Shown piece after piece: positions 1-4,905 of a stretch of DNA of 5,208 bases. Below the pieces are notes generated by a model that saw only the letters and a program-made list of their open reading frames with translations, was not told the origin of the DNA and ran no database searches. Location of the stretch: positions 1 to 5,208 of the forward strand of contig JAAZOO010000404.1 of NCBI GenBank assembly GCA_012797715.1. Reading direction: 5' to 3'. Each line of letters begins with the position of its first letter. Within the stretch, counting starts at the first letter, position 1. Both the position numbers and the translations under genes were made by a program. The DNA is from Geobacteraceae bacterium. Its GTDB lineage: Bacteria; Desulfobacterota; Desulfuromonadia; Geobacterales; Geobacteraceae.

Positions 1-103
1 CCGGCAGGCCCGTTAACACCATCGTGTAATAATGCCCGCCATGCGCCTCGAGCTCGACCTCCGGTCTATTCCTTCCAATGTATCTCAGGACCCTCTCTAA
101 CAT
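1..103 (-). CDS. Start of an unidentified protein, cut by the window edge
   Basis: The ATG lies at 103-101 and is preceded on the minus strand by AAGGAGG with 7 bases between GGAGG and the start, an excellent ribosome binding site. The reading frame is open to the left edge and gives 34 residues (MLERVLRYIGRNRPEVELEA, then HGGHYYTMVLTGLP). The N-terminus is a short basic amphipathic stretch followed by what look like beta strands; there is no signal peptide or membrane segment. It starts 73 bases after the stop of the zinc-ribbon protein gene, with no hairpin plus T-run between them, so it is probably the next gene of the same operon. Too little is present to name a family. Confidence 0.8.
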   Translation of the reverse strand, partial: MLERVLRYIGRNRPEVELEAHGGHYYTMVLTGLP

Positions 104-176
104 ACGCTTCCCTCCTTACTGTGTATCCCGGCGCCAGAGTTGTTCTCGGACCCGCACACACCGTCCAGATCTTCTG

Positions 177-1085
177 TCAGGTGGCATTTCTGGTCCTCCG
201 CACAAATCGCGCCTCCAAACCGTGTCTGCCGATGAGAAGAAGGAAATCAACCTCTTCGCCTCTGTGCAGATTCCTGCTGACAGACCATTTGCTCTCGAAA
301 GGTATGCCCCTGCGCACAAGCTGTATGCATCCCCGACCGGAGGTCGTATCAACATGTTCGATAACACCTCGCATTCTCAATTGTCTGTTGATCTTCAGCG
401 AGAACATGTTCTCTCTGATATGGAAATATCGTTGCCCCGGACTTCCGATGTGCGAGAATTCCCTCCCCTCCGCGGAAACAAAGAGCGTAGCTTCAAGAGG
501 GATGGTCCCTTCAACGGGCGTGTACAACATTGGTTCAGCCGCACCTCCAGGGGGAAAACAGGCGGCCAGAAGGATTACCCCGCTTGATGCATCACGCAGC
601 AGAACGATAATTCTTTGGACTTCCGGTCCGAACATTCCAGGTTTCGCCGCAGGGACATTTGCTTCCAGCTCGTTTACAGGCCCGTAATACCTTGCGAACG
701 TATTAACCGGCCGCCTCTGCTTGCGTTCCTGAACTCTGTTGTGCCCTCCAAGTGCCCCTACCGCGAGTATCTTGCCGTTGGAGAGAAATTTCACCTCGAA
801 AGGCACAACTGAACCGATGGAAATGGAACCGGGGACTCCCCAATCCTCACTACAAAAGGGTATTCTCCGAGACTCATTCTGAAGACATATCGACCCGGAT
901 ATGCCCCTTGTCGTCCTGCGTATCTCCGAGATGACCCCGTGTCCAAAGGAGCGAATGTCGCCGCACCTCAAACAAACAAACTCCCTGCCATACCACTTCC
1001 GCCCAAAATAGACCATGCTGGGCCTGCCGCAGTCCTGATTGGCGCAGATTGTGTCGCCCTCGGACCTGACAAACTCATCTCTCAT
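177..1085 (-). CDS. Zinc-ribbon protein with two or three cold-shock-like (OB-fold) units
   Basis: I recognise no named family. The start is chosen at the ATG at 1085-1083, because GGAGG ends 6 bases before it; the ATG at 1088 is only 3 bases from that site, and the longer TTG form (1106) has no good site. This gives about 302 residues. Residues 14-41 carry C-x4-C-x18-C-x2-C, a zinc-ribbon pattern. Residues about 49-113 read like a cold-shock domain: a GVISEI strand, a GISGSI turn, IPFCSEDW, then GSVVPFEV and a G-containing last hairpin. Residues 238-297 repeat the plan (GVIEHV, GRGCIQ, GIPFESKW, GEEVDFLLL, GLEARFV). Residues about 155-215 end in EGTIPLEATLF, a possible third copy. The aromatic RNA-contact residues of classical CspA (KGFGFI, VFVHF) are largely missing. 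Inference: a nucleic-acid or protein-binding adaptor in the cytoplasm. The upstream HEAT-like gene ends at 1103, 17 bases before this start, so the two are probably co-translated. Confidence 0.88.
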   Translation of the reverse strand: MRDEFVRSEGDTICANQDCGRPSMVYFGRKWYGREFVCLRCGDIRSFGHGVISEIRRTTRGISGSICLQNESRRIPFCSEDWGVPGSISIGSVVPFEVKFLSNGKILAVGALGGHNRVQERKQRRPVNTFARYYGPVNELEANVPAAKPGMFGPEVQRIIVLLRDASSGVILLAACFPPGGAAEPMLYTPVEGTIPLEATLFVSAEGREFSHIGSPGQRYFHIRENMFSLKINRQLRMRGVIEHVDTTSGRGCIQLVRRGIPFESKWSVSRNLHRGEEVDFLLLIGRHGLEARFVRRTRNAT

Positions 1086-1102
1086 CATAGTCCTCCCTTT
1101 CG

Positions 1103-1747
1103 TCAATAGAGTTTCGGGGTGTAGCTCTCAGGAGAGCGGTCCTTGTCTTCCGCAAACCATTGGGTTGCGATACGTTTGACAACCTGCCTTCCACTATGAC
1201 CATCACCCAATGCCTTCTTCTGCTGCAGCTCGGCTCTCCGCCTGATATTACTGACAGCTGTCCGAGCTGCCTGCATGATCTCCACAATCTCATAGGGTGA
1301 AATGAAGCGGTTGAGATGATCGATCATCTCTGGCCGACCAAGGGCGCCCACCATGATTATTGCTTCTCTCTTGACTTCTGGGTCTGACTCCGAAAGACCT
1401 TTTTCCATTAGATCCTGCAGACCGTTTCGGGCAATCATCCCGAAGGCCGACGTATCTCCGAGTAAACGCAGATTGCGGTAGGCAACCCGGCGCACGCCAG
1501 ATTCAGGATTGAAGCAGGAGCGGTAATAGGTGCCGGCTATACGCTCTCTATTCAGAAGTCCCAGGGTCTCCACACATATCCCTACCAGTTTAAGGTCCTT
1601 CTCATCGGAGGAATATGATACTCTTTGAAGTGCCTTGAAGCTTCCTTCGTCCCCCCGGCAATACCGGAGTCGATAGGCGGCTCTTTCCCTCTTCTCGTCA
1701 TCCTGGCCAAAAAGATCTCTCTTAAGCTCTTCACAGTCTATAAACAT
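1103..1747 (-). CDS. HEAT-repeat-like helical protein
   Basis: The protein has 214 residues from the ATG at 1747, which follows AAAGGAGG by 4 bases; the TTG directly before it is too close to that site to be used. The sequence is almost wholly helical with spaced hydrophobic positions. HEAT-like helical units are visible near residues 14-30, 49-66, 80-97 and 120-138; the clearest are SGVRRVAYRNLRLLGD and DPEVKREAIIMVGALGR, which carry the usual D/P-x-V-R/K-x-x-A pattern. The C-terminal 45 residues are basic and polar and probably disordered. HEAT proteins generally act as binding scaffolds; no catalytic motif is present. There is no signal peptide or membrane segment, so it should be cytoplasmic. 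It lies 59 bases after the preceding gene and ends just before the zinc-ribbon gene, in an operon arrangement. The HEAT assignment is by eye; other alpha-solenoid classes remain possible. Confidence 0.88.
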   Translation of the reverse strand: MFIDCEELKRDLFGQDDEKRERAAYRLRYCRGDEGSFKALQRVSYSSDEKDLKLVGICVETLGLLNRERIAGTYYRSCFNPESGVRRVAYRNLRLLGDTSAFGMIARNGLQDLMEKGLSESDPEVKREAIIMVGALGRPEMIDHLNRFISPYEIVEIMQAARTAVSNIRRRAELQQKKALGDGHSGRQVVKRIATQWFAEDKDRSPESYTPKLY

Positions 1748-1806
1748 CAAACCTCCTTTCTCCGAAAGATAATCCGCGAACCGGGTTCAACTGGTCTGAC
1801 CCAGCT

Positions 1807-2196
1807 CTAAATCGGGGTCACGAAAGACACCCAATGGTTGCGCAGGTGGATCATTATTGTCTTCTCCCTGCTTTGTGAGAGACTGTTTACCAGCAGGCGA
1901 AACAGCCTTTTTCCTTTGTCGGGGTCTATCCTCAAGAAATATCCGGGGGATAGGCGCAGAAAAACGAACCTGTCCAGGACGCGCTCAGCACACGTCTTGG
2001 ATCTCACAGCCTTATAGGCCGAATCTTCTTCCGAAGCCCACAGACCAACCTGGACACCGACCATGCCTGTCGTGGGAAGGCAAAAAGCAAAATCGATCTT
2101 ATAATTGTGATCGAGGACAGGCGAGGTAAACACCGGAATTCCCCCCATTTTCATGGATCTTACGAGATTTCTTTCGATTTTTTTCCCAAGTCTCAT
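1807..2196 (-). CDS. Small protein with a degenerate nuclease-like core
   Basis: The protein has 129 residues. The ATG at 2196 is preceded by AGGAG with 6 bases of spacing, and the start overlaps the stop of the 61-residue ORF (ATGA), which suggests translational coupling. The layout is a basic N-terminal helix (residues 1-18), a strand region with D35 in YKIDFAFCL, a turn, then a strand GMVGVQVG (44-51), a charged helix (55-75) and a strand-rich C-terminus (FVFLRL, GYFLRI). The order helix, strand with D, strand with Q-x-G recalls the PD-(D/E)XK nuclease core, where the second strand normally has E-x-K. Here Q49 stands for the acid and G51 for the lysine, so a working active site is unlikely. 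This is only a resemblance; it may be an unrelated alpha/beta protein. No secretion signal is present. The function is unknown and may be structural or DNA-binding. Confidence 0.85.
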   Translation of the reverse strand: MRLGKKIERNLVRSMKMGGIPVFTSPVLDHNYKIDFAFCLPTTGMVGVQVGLWASEEDSAYKAVRSKTCAERVLDRFVFLRLSPGYFLRIDPDKGKRLFRLLVNSLSQSREKTIMIHLRNHWVSFVTPI

Positions 2197-2378
2197 CGCT
2201 TTCTCCTGATTCTCTTGCTACCGCTCCGGCCTTCGATGATTGCCCTATCGGGGAACTCGGTCCCGATTCGGCAGGTTTTTCCATTAACGCAATCGATGAC
2301 AGATTCGCAATCTTCATGCGCAAACACCGTTCCCAGGTTATATAGCGCTGATGGCGACGATTCCTGCGAAGTCGCCAT
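2193..2378 (-). CDS. Small unidentified protein, coupled to the next gene
   Basis: A 61-residue frame ends in TGA overlapping the ATG of the 129-residue protein by four bases (ATGA), the main reason to believe it. The body (NLGTVFAHEDCESVIDCVNG, KTCRIGTEFPD, RAIIEGR) reads like a short beta-rich domain with three cysteines, followed by a very basic tail (SGSKRIRRKR). Known family: none recognised. The start is uncertain: the ATG at 2378 has only AAGG close by, and it sits inside one arm of a perfect 12-bp inverted repeat, so a hairpin in the mRNA could hide it. A GTG near residue 19 is an alternative start. Another frame (2323-2099) overlaps it but runs far into the next gene and has no good ribosome site, so this frame is preferred. 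Confidence 0.55.
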   Translation of the reverse strand: MATSQESSPSALYNLGTVFAHEDCESVIDCVNGKTCRIGTEFPDRAIIEGRSGSKRIRRKR

Positions 2379-2382
2379 CAGC
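2347..2382. repeat. Perfect 12-bp inverted repeat over a start codon
   Basis: The arms GCTGATGGCGAC (2347-2358) and GTCGCCATCAGC (2371-2382) are exact reverse complements separated by 12 bases. No T-run follows on either strand, so it is not a standard intrinsic terminator. On the minus strand the ATG at 2378 lies in the 5' arm. It could be an operator-type site or an RNA hairpin that limits translation of the 61-residue ORF and its coupled neighbour. Confidence 0.8.
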
Positions 2383-2404
2383 CTTGAGATTCCTTGTTCG
2401 TCTC

Positions 2405-2469
2405 CACGATCAAAGCACGAGTCGAGCCCTCGACATTTGCACGACTATTCTAGTGCGGACTTGATCGTG
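2405..2469. repeat. Nested inverted repeats in the spacer
   Basis: The outer arms CACGATCAA (2405-2413) and TTGATCGTG (2461-2469) are perfect 9-bp reverse complements. Between them lies a second inverted repeat, GTCGAG (2421-2426) and CTCGAC (2429-2434), and a weak one, ACTA/TAGT, around 2444-2454. A single strand could fold into a branched structure. No T-run follows, so termination is not indicated. It overlaps the end of the short frame 2549-2445 and lies just upstream of the 12-bp inverted repeat. Confidence 0.65.
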
Positions 2470-2558
2470 CGGTTCATGTGATCCAGATGCTTCCCGGGAA
2501 CGTCTTCCCCGTAGACATCCTTGTGAAATCGCGTCATGGTTCCACACATTGCTTCCAA
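2445..2558 (-). pseudogene. Short open frame, possibly a gene broken by duplication
   Basis: A minus-strand frame ends in TAG at 2447-2445. From the ATG at 2549 it encodes 34 residues (MCGTMTRFHKDVYGEDVPGK, then HLDHMNRTIKSALE); a TTG at 2558 adds three more. The residues look protein-like: polar, helical, no low complexity. The tandem 20-bp duplication at 2557-2596 lies exactly at its 5' end. Removing one copy joins the frame to GTGATTGAGCAT beside AGGAGG (about 2600-2610), giving VIEHGRRLEAM ahead of TMTRF; with both copies an in-frame TGA intervenes. So this may be a small gene whose start was disrupted, or a still-translated microprotein using a weak site (GGA before the ATG). No family is recognised. 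It sits between the 393-residue and 61-residue genes. Confidence 0.4.
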
Positions 2559-2596
2559 CCGCCTCCCATGCTCAATAACCGCCTCCCATGCTCAAT
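2557..2596. repeat. Exact 20-bp tandem duplication
   Basis: AACCGCCTCCCATGCTCAAT occurs twice, head to tail, at 2557-2576 and 2577-2596, with no mismatch. The unit length is not a multiple of three, so it shifts any frame that crosses it. On the minus strand each copy contains GGGAGG, and the upstream copy follows AGGAGGTGA (about 2597-2605). Perfect identity suggests a recent event or an assembly artefact. Confidence 0.95.
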
Positions 2597-2776
2597 CACC
2601 TCCTGTCGTTAAATTTCTCTCAGATCCTTATCACCCCCTTTGATTCGCCGCCTTCCGGATGGCCGATCCGTTCGCGGACGCTTATCTCTCTGCCCATGTT
2701 ATGGGAGCCAAAACAGCGTTTGGGTGACGAAAACCCAGAAAAATTTTGGGCTTCTGGCAAGAACTTTTGACCGTAT
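2597..2776. other. Spacer after the 393-residue gene, nothing firm
   Basis: Between the stop of the 393-residue gene and the 20-bp repeat I find no convincing gene. A minus-strand frame runs through here to a TGA at 2620, continuing from a frame inside the larger gene; it could begin at an ATG near 2787, but has no clear ribosome site and resembles no protein. CCCA/TGGG near 2725-2760 could form a short hairpin before TTTT on the minus strand, too weak to call a terminator. A strong AGGAGG lies at the end nearest the repeat, which fits a start that once existed there. Confidence 0.5.
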
Positions 2777-3958
2777 TCAACTGCCATGAGCTCTATCCCC
2801 ATTCTTTTGCGACCGTCGAACGGTTCCTCGCGGCGCCTTGACACCGCGTACCCCCTCCTCGTCCGGGATAGGCAGCTGAAACACACATTTCGCCTGATAC
2901 AGATCAACCATGTTTTGAAGCATCCCTCCACGGCAAACCAGTCTTTGGATATTCAAAAACCGGATATCTCGCCAAATGTCATCCATGGCCTTGCCCCTGA
3001 AGTCTTCAACTTTTATCCTACCTGCCGGTCCAAACAAATCATATCTTATGCTTTCCACAATGGCCGACGGTATTGCCGACGCGCTTGCCACGTTCATCTC
3101 CATTATCAAAGCTCCGGCAGCGAGGGAACGAACCTGCTTCTCCATAAGCTCCAAAGCCATTTGTCGTTCACCTGACCCTTCTCTGGACGGGCGAGGAAGC
3201 GGTATCACTCGCCTGATGCATATGTCGTTTTCGTAGGATTCGAGGTACGCATGTCCTGAGGGATTTCGTATCTCAAATTCAAGCTGCGCCCGACCAACCT
3301 CACCGGCGACCTGTCGCAACTCCTTTCCCAGGCAGACGGGGGCGAAGGCAATATCGAGAAGAATTGGTTTCTCATGCCGAATTAACATGCCCAGAAGGTC
3401 GTTAAGCGATGATTTCTCGTTGAAAGAAAAGGGTTGGGTGGCTGTGAGCTCACCATCATTGGTGTCAATGGTCAGGGTTTCACGAGAAATCGTTTTAATC
3501 TCCGCAGGTTCGAACGGAGCCATCAGTTGCAGGAGCGTGTTTGTTTTTTTTATTGTCTTTATGGTGTAGACAGAAAAGGACTCCAGGAGGCAGGCAATGT
3601 TTTCATGCATGGTAAGGGCCTTACGCCTGCTCTTTTCCTCGGATGGGTCCTTGCATTTACCCATAACCGCTATCTGCAGACGCCCTTTCTCTTGGCCCGC
3701 AACATATCGCAGGTTCACCTGCCTGCCGTCAGCTGGCTCACGAAGCAACCAAGATATCAGCCTGGTTCTCTTGTCCTCTATCTCGGTCAGTCCTTTCTTC
3801 TCGGTGATCACGGAATCGATGACAAAGCCAAAGAAGGAATGCCATTCCGTTTCTCGATACATACAGCCATCCGATGCGATAGGCGTCAGTGATTCGACTT
3901 GACATGAATAGATGACGGGCTGATGATCTCTATCCGCGTCCATCTTGATATTCCTCAT
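2777..3958 (-). CDS. Uncharacterised 393-residue protein, possibly HerA/VirB4-like accessory domain
   Basis: The ATG at 3958 follows GGAGG with 8 bases of spacing. The largest gene of the window, it has no signal peptide or clear membrane helix. Residues 65-165 have an alternating pattern (RLISWLLREP, VNLRYVAG, LQIAVMGKCKD, a long helix 107-127, then LLQLMAPFEPAEIKTISRETLTI) that recalls the region before the P-loop in HerA/VirB4-type ATPases. Residues 352-373 (DLYQAKCVFQLPIPDEEGVR and following) resemble the FxLPxP...G segment before the nucleotide-binding core in some such proteins. The protein ends 20 residues later with a basic tail, and no Walker A (GxxxxGK[ST]) or Walker B motif is present; GSGERQ at 261-266 does not fit. 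Inference: a stand-alone accessory half whose ATPase partner, if any, lies outside the window. This assignment is from memory of patterns only; an unrelated fold is quite possible. The gene itself is secure. Confidence 0.85.
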   Translation of the reverse strand: MRNIKMDADRDHQPVIYSCQVESLTPIASDGCMYRETEWHSFFGFVIDSVITEKKGLTEIEDKRTRLISWLLREPADGRQVNLRYVAGQEKGRLQIAVMGKCKDPSEEKSRRKALTMHENIACLLESFSVYTIKTIKKTNTLLQLMAPFEPAEIKTISRETLTIDTNDGELTATQPFSFNEKSSLNDLLGMLIRHEKPILLDIAFAPVCLGKELRQVAGEVGRAQLEFEIRNPSGHAYLESYENDICIRRVIPLPRPSREGSGERQMALELMEKQVRSLAAGALIMEMNVASASAIPSAIVESIRYDLFGPAGRIKVEDFRGKAMDDIWRDIRFLNIQRLVCRGGMLQNMVDLYQAKCVFQLPIPDEEGVRGVKAPRGTVRRSQKNGDRAHGS

Positions 3959-4154
3959 CTTTCAGGCCTCCAGTTGGTCTTGACGAATCCCGTTTGGGTA
4001 CGATCCGTCCTTTCGGTTTGTCTCTGCAATCTAAAACGAGGAATTCGCAGACATCCGGTATCCGGTCCGACTTGTCATTCTGCCGGTACCTCTGGGACGG
4101 CAGGTTGCGGTGACGTTGAGCGTGCCTACAGAGTCCTTGCACGCCTTGATATGA
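3930..4154 (-). pseudogene. Open frame continuing past the TGA of the 62-residue gene
   Basis: After the TGA at 4157-4155 the same frame stays open for 74 more codons to a TAG at 3932-3930, overlapping the start of the 393-residue gene by 29 bases. The middle reads plausibly (IPDVCEFLVLDCRDKPKG, RIVPKRD), but the first part is arginine-rich and looks less natural. A GTG at 4142 could start it, without a ribosome binding site. Options are chance, a gene cut by a nonsense mutation, or readthrough. The otherwise unusual gap of 196 bases in a compact operon is the main argument for former coding; the natural-looking end RKRFAK of the first part argues against it. Confidence 0.25.
4053..4066. repeat. 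Two tandem copies of ATCCGGT
   Basis: ATCCGGT is repeated directly at 4053-4059 and 4060-4066. Close by, CTGCCG (4080-4085) and CGGCAG (4098-4103) form a 6-bp inverted repeat with a 12-base loop. Both fall in the gap before the 393-residue gene. They are short enough to be chance, and no function is assigned. Confidence 0.35.
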
Positions 4155-4343
4155 TCATTTTGCGAATCTCTTCCTTATAGGGTCATATCTGATCGCCAGC
4201 TTGATAAGGGAAGCATTTGGATTCGCATCTGTCCGCTCCCGGTACACAGTCATCCTGGGTTTTCTTCCGTTGTCTTCCTCCTCCAGATAGAAGAGGCGAT
4301 CCCCATCACCTGCTGTCGCCCCCTCTATATAATGTCGAGTCAT
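4155..4343 (-). CDS. Small unidentified protein, first gene of the operon
   Basis: This 62-residue protein starts at the ATG at 4343-4341, preceded by AAGGAGG with 7 bases of spacing, one of the best ribosome sites in the window. It is polar: MTRHYIEGATAGDGDRLFYL, an acidic EEEDN turn, RKPRMTVYRER, then SLIKLAIRYDPIRKRFAK. Two or three beta strands and a basic end are likely; there is no cysteine, signal peptide or membrane segment. No family is recognised. It is the first confident gene read leftward, so the operon promoter should lie to its right (4344-4510), although no hexamers of good quality are seen there. The frame remains open after its TGA. Its small size and position suggest an accessory or regulatory protein, but nothing in the sequence shows which. 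Confidence 0.75.
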   Translation of the reverse strand: MTRHYIEGATAGDGDRLFYLEEEDNGRKPRMTVYRERTDANPNASLIKLAIRYDPIRKRFAK

Positions 4344-4776
4344 AGGACATCCTCCTTGCTGAACGTTCTTGCCTGCAATAATGTTTTGTCCCGCTCAAGC
4401 AGCTTTGGGCGGAATAGCGCAAAAAAAGTTCAATGGACAAGCCCTTAAGAGGACCATAGGTTAGGCGACCCGCGTCCCGCAGCTTTTTATTGTTCAGCGC
4501 TTTAACCACTTATTTCCGATCATGAACAATGGTCCCGGGTTTCGAAACAGGAAGTGATTCCTTCCGTCCGTAACAGAACAGCACGCATCGTGAAGCGAGG
4601 TTTCTATAAGAGCGGTTTCTATGGTTATATGGTCAGAAGCCCGGATTAATGGAATGAATATGGAACGACAAGGGGCGGCACAATCGATACGATCCATGGC
4701 AAGGAGTTGATGCCTTATTTGCGATAGTCGAGCCAAGGAAATGCGTGAGAGCGTGAAATGTGCCGCTTTCCATGCC

Positions 4777-4799
4777 CTCTCGCACGGTGGTGGCGAGAG
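4777..4799. repeat. 7-bp inverted repeat, possible operator or hairpin
   Basis: CTCTCGC (4777-4783) and GCGAGAG (4793-4799) are exact reverse complements with a 9-base centre. No T-run follows on either strand. It lies about 110 bases upstream of the rightward gene, so an operator is conceivable; it also falls inside a possible gene remnant, where it could be coincidental. Confidence 0.4.
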
Positions 4800-4857
4800 C
4801 CTCCGCTTCTTTCCTGATGAACTTTCGCAAAATTCGTGCTGGCAACGATTCTTTACT

Positions 4858-4863
4858 TATATT
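4858..4863 (+). promoter_or_regulatory. Possible -10 element for the rightward gene
   Basis: TATATT matches five of six positions of TATAAT, lies in the most AT-rich stretch of the intergenic region, and is about 42 bases before the ATG at 4906, leaving a short leader. No good -35 hexamer is seen 16-19 bases upstream (TTCGTG at best), so activator help would be needed if it is real. Confidence 0.25.
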
Positions 4864-4905
4864 ACTATTTCAGGGTTATCAGAGTTCATCAAAGGAGGGT
4901 AATTC

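Larger units (their letters stand above)
4344..4905. other. Divergent intergenic region, no convincing gene
   Basis: These 562 bases separate the leftward operon from the rightward gene at 4906 and should hold both promoters. Minus-strand frames exist (4845-4633, 4736-4494, 4509-4306) but lack ribosome sites. The stretch KFIRKEAEALATTVREGMES in the first looks protein-like and could be a gene remnant that loses its frame near 4736. Also visible are a perfect 7-bp inverted repeat CTCTCGC/GCGAGAG (4777-4783, 4793-4799), the palindrome GTTTCGAAAC (4539-4548), and GGTTTCTAT repeated at 4599-4607 and 4614-4622. Confidence 0.6.

Noticed and set aside
78..687. Long plus-strand frames opposite the zinc-ribbon gene
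   Set aside because: They are antisense to a gene with a strong ribosome site and clear domains, have poor start context, and their residues are rich in serine, arginine and proline as expected of shadow frames.
2099..2323. 74-residue minus-strand frame overlapping the 61-residue and 129-residue genes
   Set aside because: It overlaps the well-supported 129-residue gene by about 98 bases and has no good ribosome site, whereas the 61-residue frame has an ATGA junction.
2405..2469. Integron attC site
   Set aside because: The conserved GTTRRRY and RYYYAAC ends are absent.
2725..2760. Intrinsic terminator after the 393-residue gene
   Set aside because: The stem is only about four base pairs and the T-run is short.
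2620..2931. Minus-strand frame overlapping the end of the 393-residue gene, as a frameshifted C-terminus
   Set aside because: The annotated frame has a natural LPIP...basic tail end, and the alternative has no ribosome site and no recognisable sequence; a frameshift is possible but unsupported.
3434..3892. 152-residue plus-strand frame opposite the 393-residue gene
   Set aside because: It is antisense to the better-supported gene and has no ribosome binding site or recognisable motif.
4155..4157. Selenocysteine decoding of the TGA
   Set aside because: No hairpin of the required kind was evident just downstream and no selenoprotein family resemblance was seen.
4306..4509. 67-residue minus-strand frame upstream of the 62-residue gene
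   Set aside because: It reads through the strong ribosome site and start of that gene, begins at a GTG with no site of its own, and looks random.
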